DNA from: Actinomycetota bacterium
Lineage (GTDB): Bacteria; Actinomycetota; Actinomycetes; Actinomycetales; Microbacteriaceae
DNA: 5,808 bases
Direction of reading: 5' to 3'
NCBI GenBank assembly: GCA_010028615.1
Contig: RHAS01000053.1
Span: 1-5,808, forward strand
This document shows, one piece after another, positions 1 through 4,944 of this stretch (position 1 is its first letter; each line of letters opens with the position of its first letter). The translations under genes and the position numbers were made by a program. Under the pieces are notes generated by a model. The model was given only the letters and a program-made list of their open reading frames with translations, was not told where the DNA came from and did no database searches.

Positions 1-66
1 GGGCTTTGGCAAATAGTAATTGAGTTTTTACTGGGGGTGACCAGTGGCTTCATCCCAGCAATCTAA
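1..66 (+). CDS. ccdA: Probable 3' end of ccdA, cytochrome c biogenesis membrane protein (partial)
   Basis: Frame 1 is open from the window edge to a TAA at 64-66 and gives 21 residues, beginning GLWQ and ending FIPAI. This resembles the end of the last membrane segment of actinobacterial CcdA, a DsbD-type thiol reductant transporter that keeps apocytochrome CXXCH cysteines and ResA-type thioredoxins reduced outside the membrane. The assignment rests mainly on context: in Actinobacteria ccdA usually lies directly upstream of resB. The other two plus-strand frames stop within the first 23 bases. The end overlaps the start of resB by 23 bases, implying one transcript and coupled translation. No catalytic cysteine falls in the visible part, so the identity is an inference; another membrane protein is possible. 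Confidence 0.55.
   Translation, partial: GLWQIVIEFLLGVTSGFIPAI
33..40 (+). promoter_or_regulatory. Shine-Dalgarno site for resB
   Basis: GGGGGTGA matches the AGGAGGTGA consensus except for one internal base. The G-rich core (33-37) ends 6 bases before the GTG at 44. An in-frame TGA at 38-40 closes the frame just upstream, so GTG 44 is the earliest possible resB start, and this site supports it. The site lies inside the last codons of the upstream gene. Confidence 0.65.
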
Positions 67-1612
67 ATACAAGGTTCGCAAGGAATACAACGAACCAATT
101 GAAGCTCCCGATCTAACAGTAAAGTCTTGGCTTCGTTGGATTTGGAAACAGCTAACCAGCATGAAAATTGCTTTGTTCCTGCTACTACTTCTAGCAGCAG
201 CTGCTATTCCAGGTTCCATTTATCCGCAGCGAAGTGCTGACCCGAATGGTGTTGCACTGTATTTCAAGAACAATCCAGAGCTAGCCAAGTTCCTAGACAC
301 ATTACAACTATTTGATGTGTATGCATCGAGCTGGTTCTCGGCTATTTATCTACTGCTCTTTATTTCACTTATCGGCTGTCTGCTCCCACGTATTGCCGTT
401 CACTACAAAGCACTAAGAGAATTACCCCCAGCACCACCAACTAATCTTTCCAGACTTCCGGTTTATAAAAAAGTCAATAAAGAGACAAATTCACTTCAAT
501 CAGCATTTGAATATCTAAAAAGCAATAAATACAAAACTGTCGTTTCAAGTGATCCAAAGACAGAAGAGATTTTAGAAATCAGAGCGGAAAAAGGTTATCT
601 TCGTGAAACTGGAAATCTTGTCTTTCACATTTCCCTTGTCGGTGTTCTAATCTCTGTTGCTCTAGGCGGCGCACTATCCTTCAACGGTCAGCGTGTTTTA
701 GTTGAGGGAGACACCTTCGTCAATAACCGAGCAGCATATGACTCATTCACACCGGGACTGTTGTTTACTGAAAATGAACTCGCACCATTTAGCATGCGTC
801 TAGATCAGTTCAGCATCACCTACGACTACATCAATCCAGCTAACTACGCAAAACCACTAGATTTCAGAGCTAATGTGACCACAAGTGTAAAGGGGAAGCA
901 AAGCCAGCAGCTAATTAGAGTGAACGAACCCATTGGTTTACCAAATGCCAAGGTATATCTAACTGGTAATGGTTTTGCTCCAGAGATAGTAGTTAGAGAT
1001 ATTCAGGGCAACATCACTTTCTCTGGCCCAGTTGTGTTCTTACCGCAAGATGGCAACATGACTTCACTTGGTGTAATCAAGGTCCCTGATGCGCCTAAGC
1101 AATTTGGCATGATGGCCTTTTTCTACCCCACTGTTGGAAAACTCGCCACCGGTGCACTAACTTCAACTCACCCATACCCGTTTGACCCTGTCATGACAGT
1201 CAATGTCTATGTTGGTGATCTTGGTCTAGATAAAGGTATGAATAGCAACGTCTATGAGCTAGACACTCACAGTTTGAAGCAGATTGCCGGTGGGAAGAGC
1301 GGCACTAAAGCCCTAAAGCTGGTTCCTGGTGAAACAGTTGACCTTCCGCAGGGGCTTGGCACTATCGAGCTGAAATCTATAAAGCGCTTTGCATCACTGG
1401 ATATCACCTATAACCCACTGGATATCTGGGTTTTGATTACCGTGGTGATTACCTTCTTTGGTTTGATCCTGATGCTATTGATTCCAAGAAGAAGAATCTG
1501 GATCAGAAAAACCGCAGAAGGCGCTGAGATCGGTGCCCTAGCTAAATCTCGGGATGAATCTCTTGAGAGAATTGTTAAAGAAATAGCTCAAACCATGAAG
1601 AAGAGTAAATGA
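44..1612 (+). CDS. resB: ResB/Ccs1-type cytochrome c biogenesis protein
   Basis: This is the ResB (Ccs1) half of the System II haem export and ligation complex, which works with CcsB/ResC to carry haem across the cytoplasmic membrane and attach it to apocytochromes c. The 522 residues show the family layout: a basic cytoplasmic N-terminus with LTSMKIALFLLLLL entering TM1 (about 41-59, ending IPGSIYPQR), TM2 (about 98-116), TM3 (about 190-210), a large extracytoplasmic domain (about 211-457), and TM4 (about 459-481) followed by PRRRIW and a charged cytoplasmic tail. H195 in the NLVFHISLVG stretch sits where the family has a conserved membrane histidine thought to bind haem. The GTG start is set by an upstream in-frame stop and a good ribosome site. 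The stop overlaps the ccsB start (ATGA). Before TM4, YNPLD stands where I recall a DPG-like motif. The family assignment is firm; the haem role of H195 is from family knowledge. Confidence 0.95.
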   Translation: MASSQQSKYKVRKEYNEPIEAPDLTVKSWLRWIWKQLTSMKIALFLLLLLAAAAIPGSIYPQRSADPNGVALYFKNNPELAKFLDTLQLFDVYASSWFSAIYLLLFISLIGCLLPRIAVHYKALRELPPAPPTNLSRLPVYKKVNKETNSLQSAFEYLKSNKYKTVVSSDPKTEEILEIRAEKGYLRETGNLVFHISLVGVLISVALGGALSFNGQRVLVEGDTFVNNRAAYDSFTPGLLFTENELAPFSMRLDQFSITYDYINPANYAKPLDFRANVTTSVKGKQSQQLIRVNEPIGLPNAKVYLTGNGFAPEIVVRDIQGNITFSGPVVFLPQDGNMTSLGVIKVPDAPKQFGMMAFFYPTVGKLATGALTSTHPYPFDPVMTVNVYVGDLGLDKGMNSNVYELDTHSLKQIAGGKSGTKALKLVPGETVDLPQGLGTIELKSIKRFASLDITYNPLDIWVLITVVITFFGLILMLLIPRRRIWIRKTAEGAEIGALAKSRDESLERIVKEIAQTMKKSK

Positions 1613-2490
1613 ACCCAGCTGCCCTGAATACCGAACTAGCCACAACATCGAGATTATTGGTGCTTATTGCGCTAACTGTTTATGTTGTCTCGTTTCTAGT
1701 TCTAGCGGTTAGCTTGGCTAACCGGGCTAAGGCTACCAAGCAGGAGCAAACTAAGGCAGCGCTGCGTATTGAGAACATCGGCTTGGTTTTGGCTGGTTTT
1801 GCAACAGCCATCCACGCTGTTGGTGTGCTCACTAGAGGAATTGCCGCTAACCGGGTTCCTTGGGCGAATATGTATGAATTCAGTATCTCGGGTGCATTCG
1901 TAGTGAGTTTTATCTATCTAGTCGCACTCTTTTTTAGAGACATAAGATTTATTGCAACTTTTGTCATCGGTTTTGTTGTTTTAGTAATTGGATCTGCTAA
2001 CACACTGTTCTATGTTCAGGTTGAATCGCTGATGCCAGCTCTTCAGGACTACTGGTTGGTAATTCACGTAAGCGTTGCCATCCTAGGAACAGCCTTCTTC
2101 ACTATTGCCGCAGCACTAGCTGGATTACTTATAGCTAAGAGCGGTAAGAAAAAGAGCAACTTCCTCAAGGTATTCCCAGATACCGAGAAGTTAGAAAAGC
2201 TTTCCTATCAATTCAACGTAATTGGTTTTATCCTCTGGACCTTTACCCTGATTGCTGGTGCAATCTGGGCGGACAAAGCCTGGCACAGATTCTGGGGCTG
2301 GGATACCAAAGAGGTTTGGACCTTTATTATCTGGACCATCTATGCTGCTTATCTTCACGCAACCACTACACGTGGTTGGGAAGGCAAGAAAGCAGCTTGG
2401 CTAACCCTGATAGGTTTCAGCGCAGTGATCTTCAACTTCACCATCGTGAACCTCTTCTTCAAGGGATTGCACGTTTATTCAGGTCTCTAA
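1609..2490 (+). CDS. ccsB: CcsB/ResC (CcsA family) cytochrome c synthase subunit
   Basis: This is the haem-handling and ligation subunit of System II. It has 293 residues and about eight membrane segments (roughly 15-37, 54-76, 92-109, 112-131, 148-175, 203-221, 235-251, 265-284). The signature WWD region is clear at about 225-238, with HRFWGWDTKEVW. Candidate haem-binding histidines are H153 (YWLVIHVSV) and H288 near the C-terminus (GLHVYSGL), the two usually assigned to the outer site, and H69 and H250 in or next to membrane segments. H226 lies within the WWD motif. WANMYEF (85-91) is also family-typical. The ATG shares ATGA with the resB stop, and only a weak purine-rich stretch (about 1597-1605) precedes it, so translation is probably coupled to resB. 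Actinobacteria often call this gene ccsB, other groups ccsA or resC. Confidence 0.95.
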   Translation: MNPAALNTELATTSRLLVLIALTVYVVSFLVLAVSLANRAKATKQEQTKAALRIENIGLVLAGFATAIHAVGVLTRGIAANRVPWANMYEFSISGAFVVSFIYLVALFFRDIRFIATFVIGFVVLVIGSANTLFYVQVESLMPALQDYWLVIHVSVAILGTAFFTIAAALAGLLIAKSGKKKSNFLKVFPDTEKLEKLSYQFNVIGFILWTFTLIAGAIWADKAWHRFWGWDTKEVWTFIIWTIYAAYLHATTTRGWEGKKAAWLTLIGFSAVIFNFTIVNLFFKGLHVYSGL

Positions 2491-2511
2491 ATTGTTATTG
2501 GTTAATGGAAA

Positions 2512-2530
2512 GGTTTCCTGAAACCAGGAA
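2512..2530. repeat. Two overlapping inverted repeats between ccsB and the zinc-ribbon gene
   Basis: GGTTTC-CT-GAAACC (2512-2525) and TTCCTG-AAAC-CAGGAA (2515-2530) are both perfect 6-bp inverted repeats, and they share bases, so only one can form at a time. The second has a 4-base loop and ends one base before the -10 box at 2531. It lies 24-40 bases after the ccsB stop. It could be a weak terminator for ccdA-resB-ccsB, although the following TATCATTCT is not a proper T-run. It could also be an operator for the next gene. The repeats are seen directly; the role is unknown. Confidence 0.4.
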
Positions 2531-2536
2531 TATCAT
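2531..2536 (+). promoter_or_regulatory. -10 box predicting a leaderless start for the zinc-ribbon gene
   Basis: TATCAT matches the TATAAT consensus at 5 of 6 bases and fits the actinobacterial TANNNT form. Six bases separate it from the ATG at 2543, so transcription would begin on or next to the A of the start codon. No usable ribosome site is present: the only AGGA (2526-2529) is 13 bases from the ATG. No convincing -35 hexamer is seen 16-18 bases upstream. Confidence 0.55.
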
Positions 2537-2542
2537 TCTCAC

Positions 2543-3085
2543 ATGACCACAAAATATACCTGTGAGAATTGCGGGCAGGAGTTCAGAGCCGATCGCTGGA
2601 CGAATTGCTATTCCTGTGGCACAGCTGTTCCAGATAACTTGAGCCAGACCACGGGCAGATATGTTGATAAATCGGAAGTCATTGCTGAAGCTACAGATGT
2701 TCAAGTAGATGTTGAAGTCAGTCCGGAGAAGGACAAAACTCGAATCTCAAGACAGTCGAGAACACAGCAAGTTCCAACAGGAAGTTTAGATTTCAACGCC
2801 TTGGTGCAGGCGCAAAATAGAACAACTGCTGCAGTTAGGTCGCTAGCAGTTTTTTTCTTTTATAACTTATTTTGGGGTGCAGCTGTTGGTTGTCTGGTGC
2901 TGCTCTCATCACTTCTTCCAGACGAGCAGAGTTGCACGATGCTGGGCTGCACGAGTGAACCCAATCCTGCATCAGGTTTCTTCTTAGTGTTAGCGGCGAT
3001 TGTTGGGCTTGCTGGAATCTGGATTACTATGACAGCATCGATTCGGGAGCTAAGGTCCTCTAGAACTGATGACTCTTGGATGTAA
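2543..3085 (+). CDS. Zinc-ribbon protein with two membrane segments, function unknown
   Basis: I do not recognise a named family for this 180-residue protein. The N-terminus carries a zinc ribbon with C7, C10, C22 and C25 (CENC-X11-CYSC). A polar, charged linker of low complexity follows (about 30-95), then two hydrophobic helices (about 99-124 and 145-166). Arginines flank both helices on the same side (R67, R70 and R73 before; R168, R171 and R174 after), so the zinc ribbon and tail should be cytoplasmic and the loop at 125-144 outside. That loop has two cysteines, C131 and C136 (CX4C), which could form a disulfide. The gene seems to have its own leaderless promoter rather than extending the ccsB operon with tight overlap, and its 3' end overlaps menC in the convergent direction. 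A role in respiratory assembly is only suggested by position. The coding call is supported by the zinc-ribbon pattern and coherent topology. Confidence 0.8.
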   Translation: MTTKYTCENCGQEFRADRWTNCYSCGTAVPDNLSQTTGRYVDKSEVIAEATDVQVDVEVSPEKDKTRISRQSRTQQVPTGSLDFNALVQAQNRTTAAVRSLAVFFFYNLFWGAAVGCLVLLSSLLPDEQSCTMLGCTSEPNPASGFFLVLAAIVGLAGIWITMTASIRELRSSRTDDSWM

Positions 3086-4037
3086 TTCTTGTCAGTCTAT
3101 TTACCATATCGGACTTTCGATCTGTCAGCGTATCTAGTTTCTGATCTTCTGGCCTAACTCGAGTCACTGCGATTTGGCCACTTTCAGGAAGCAGAGACTC
3201 TGTTGAAATGTCCATCTTGAGAAGTGTAGCGGTGCCCAGGCCCGACGCATAAGGTGAGTTTAGTTCTGCTGCTAGGTATGCTCCCATGGAGAGTCCTATA
3301 GAGGTTTCTAGAGCACTGGAAACTACTACTGGTAAACCTGTTTCTTCAGCTATTGCTATCGCGTTAGTTATGCCACCTAGTGGTGCTGCTTTTAGAACGA
3401 GTATGTCTGCAGCGTTTGCTTGAGCAACAGCTAGTGGGTCGCTTACTTTTCTAACTGATTCATCGGCAGCTATCTTGATATCCCCTAGTTGTTTTAGCTT
3501 TAGTTTTAGTTCAGCCATCTCAGCTATGGTCTTTACTGGTTGTTCTAGGTATTCCAGGTTGATGTTGTTCTTCAGAAGGTATTCAGAGAGTTTTAGTGCT
3601 GTTTCAATATCAAAAGCACCGTTAGCGTCTAACCTGATTCTGGTTTCTGGGTAGAGTTCTAAAACAGTGTTTAGTCTTCTAATGTCATCTTCAAGGGTCT
3701 GACCTTTTTCAGCTACCTTGATTTTCACTACCTCAAACTTGCCGAAAGGCTCTAGAACCTCTCTGACGTTATCTACAGCAGGCAAAGTCGCATTTACTTT
3801 AACTGTTTTAGCCTTTGGTTGAAAGTCTGTGAAAGCAAACTCAATCGCTGCTTTTAGCCAAATAGCTGCTTCTTCATCCGGGTATTCAGGAAAAGGCGAC
3901 CATTCAGCCCAGCCGCATGGACCCTCAAATAGCACGACTTCCCTAGTGGTAACCCCGCGGAACTTGACCCTCATAGGGATAGACAGCACCCGAGCAGTGC
4001 TCAGGATCTGCTCTTTGATTTCGGGGGTTATCTCCAC
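3060..4037 (-). CDS. menC: o-Succinylbenzoate synthase (MenC)
   Basis: MenC is an enolase-superfamily enzyme that dehydrates SHCHC to o-succinylbenzoate in menaquinone synthesis in the cytoplasm. The 325 residues match the actinobacterial form in length. The capping domain contains LSIPMRVKFRGVTTRE (18-33) and WAEWSPFPEY (43-52). The barrel carries the expected catalytic set: K105 and K107 in KIKVAE as the KXK base, metal ligands D137 (LDANGAF), E165 (LEYLEQP) and D192 (IAADES), and K216 (LVLKAAPLGG) as the second lysine. VVVSSALETSIG (237-248) is also typical. The start is a GTG at 4037-4035. No ribosome site precedes it, and a minus-strand -10 box lies 6 bases upstream, pointing to a leaderless mRNA. 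M22 is too far into the conserved cap to be the start. The gene diverges from menB and overlaps the zinc-ribbon gene tail-to-tail by 26 bases. It needs a divalent metal, normally Mg2+. Confidence 0.95.
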   Translation of the reverse strand: MEITPEIKEQILSTARVLSIPMRVKFRGVTTREVVLFEGPCGWAEWSPFPEYPDEEAAIWLKAAIEFAFTDFQPKAKTVKVNATLPAVDNVREVLEPFGKFEVVKIKVAEKGQTLEDDIRRLNTVLELYPETRIRLDANGAFDIETALKLSEYLLKNNINLEYLEQPVKTIAEMAELKLKLKQLGDIKIAADESVRKVSDPLAVAQANAADILVLKAAPLGGITNAIAIAEETGLPVVVSSALETSIGLSMGAYLAAELNSPYASGLGTATLLKMDISTESLLPESGQIAVTRVRPEDQKLDTLTDRKSDMVNRLTRITSKSHQF

Positions 4038-4039
4038 AT

Positions 4040-4048
4040 TGTTAGTCT
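4040..4048 (+). promoter_or_regulatory. Extended -10 promoter of menB-menE
   Basis: TGT at 4040-4042 followed by TAGTCT (4043-4048) fits an extended -10 element (TGNTANNNT). The hexamer ends 6 bases before the menB ATG, predicting a transcript that starts at A4055 with no leader. No good -35 is seen at 16-18 bases; TTGATT at 4015-4020 is 22 bases away, too far. AGGAG at 4049-4053 is only one base from the ATG, too close to work as a normal ribosome site. The box lies in the 17-base menC-menB gap. Confidence 0.55.
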
Positions 4049-4049
4049 A
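4044..4049 (-). promoter_or_regulatory. -10 box of menC, sharing bases with the menB -10 box
   Basis: On the minus strand, 4049 to 4044 reads TAGACT, a TANNNT box, and 6 bases (4043-4038) separate it from the menC GTG at 4037. It overlaps the plus-strand box TAGTCT (4043-4048) in the symmetric heptamer TAGTCTA. Predicted transcription begins at position 4037, on the start codon. The minus-strand box has no TGN extension and no evident -35. Confidence 0.5.
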
Positions 4050-4054
4050 GGAGT

Positions 4055-4942
4055 ATGCCACAAACCGTTTCCGAGCTCTTTGATGCTTCCATTTGGGCTG
4101 AAGTCCCTAGCTTTAGCGATATCAGCGATGTCACCTACCACAAGCACAAAAGCTTAGGCATCGCTCGAGTGGCCTTCAACCGCCCTGAGGTTAGAAACGC
4201 ATTTCGACCTCAAACCGTTGATGAACTAATTCGGGTTCTCTCGGATGTTCAAGCTGATACCAAGGTTGGTGTTGTTCTGCTAACTGGTAATGGACCATCT
4301 GAAAAAGATGGGGTCTGGGCATTTTCTTCTGGGGGAGATCAGAAAGTTCGTGGACCTAATGGCTATGAATACGGTGAAGATGGTAAATCCGGAAGACTTC
4401 ACATTCTTGAGGTTCAAAGACTAATTAGGTTTATGCCAAAGGTAGTTATCGCTTTGGTTTCCGGTTGGGCAGCTGGTGGCGGACATTCACTGAATGTCGT
4501 TGCAGATTTATCTATTGCTTCTAAAGAGCATGCCAGATTCAAGCAGACTGATGCTGCCGTTGGTTCATTTGATGCTGGTTACGGTAGCGCTTATTTGGCT
4601 AAGCAGGTTGGTCAGAAATTTGCCAGAGAGATTTTCTTCCTGGGTGAAGAGTATTCAGCTCAGCGTGCCTATGAGATAGGTGTTGTCAATAAAGTTGTTG
4701 ATCATGCTGATCTTGAAAAAGAAGGTGTTGCTTGGGCAACAGAGATTCTAAAGAAGTCTCCGCAAGCTATAAGGCTTTTGAAGTATGCAATGAACATGGT
4801 TGATGATGGTTTAGTTGGCCAACAGTTATTCGCTGGAGAGGCAACACGTTTGGCTTATGGCACCGATGAAGCTATTGAAGGCAGAGATAGCTTTCTAGAA
4901 AAACGTGACCCCGACTGGTCAAGATTCCCCTGGCATTTCTAA
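4055..4942 (+). CDS. menB: 1,4-Dihydroxy-2-naphthoyl-CoA synthase (MenB)
   Basis: MenB is a crotonase-fold enzyme that closes the second ring by turning o-succinylbenzoyl-CoA into 1,4-dihydroxy-2-naphthoyl-CoA; the family forms hexamers. The 295 residues show FNRPEVRNAFRPQTVDEL (41-58), SGGDQ (92-96), the oxyanion-hole stretch SGWAAGGGHSL (136-146), FKQTDAAVGSFDAGYGS (162-178) and KSPQA (234-238), and end in FPWHF. Against the 314-residue M. tuberculosis protein as I recall it, catalytic D185, S190 and Y287 map to D166, S171 and Y268 with a constant offset of 19. D166 marks the aspartate (type II) form, which supplies its own carboxylate instead of using bicarbonate as E. coli MenB does. ATG 4055 is the only plausible start: an in-frame TAG lies at 4043-4045, and no other start codon follows before conserved residues. 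menE follows after 2 bases. Confidence 0.97.
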   Translation: MPQTVSELFDASIWAEVPSFSDISDVTYHKHKSLGIARVAFNRPEVRNAFRPQTVDELIRVLSDVQADTKVGVVLLTGNGPSEKDGVWAFSSGGDQKVRGPNGYEYGEDGKSGRLHILEVQRLIRFMPKVVIALVSGWAAGGGHSLNVVADLSIASKEHARFKQTDAAVGSFDAGYGSAYLAKQVGQKFAREIFFLGEEYSAQRAYEIGVVNKVVDHADLEKEGVAWATEILKKSPQAIRLLKYAMNMVDDGLVGQQLFAGEATRLAYGTDEAIEGRDSFLEKRDPDWSRFPWHF

Positions 4943-4944
4943 GC

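Noticed and set aside
28..219. Minus-strand open frame of about 63 codons over the resB start
   Set aside because: It lies opposite the conserved N-terminus of ResB and the ccdA end, and its translation shows no domain or membrane pattern.
2316..2546. Plus-strand open frame of about 76 codons crossing the ccsB end
   Set aside because: It is out of frame with the WWD region and C-terminal histidine of CcsB. Its translation has no recognisable features and it runs across the spacer promoter.
2495..2704. Minus-strand open frame of about 69 codons over the zinc-ribbon gene start
   Set aside because: It is opposite the four-cysteine zinc ribbon, which clearly marks the plus strand as coding.
3492..3509. 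Three near-identical hexamers (TTTTAG, CTTTAG, TTTTAG) as a possible slippage repeat in menC
   Set aside because: They encode a short Leu-Lys run in a MenC helix, are too few and imperfect for phase variation, and any change would stay in frame.
4015..4020. TTGATT as a -35 box for the menB promoter
   Set aside because: The spacing to the -10 box is 22 bases, well outside the usual 16-18. The TGN extension is a better explanation for promoter strength.
3829..4050. Plus-strand open frame of about 73 codons just upstream of menB, as a possible leader gene
   Set aside because: It is fully antisense to the conserved MenC capping domain. Its translation is low-complexity and has no ribosome site that I could recognise.
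4049..4053. AGGAG as a Shine-Dalgarno site for menB
   Set aside because: Only one base separates it from the ATG at 4055, too close for normal pairing, and no later start codon fits the conserved N-terminus.
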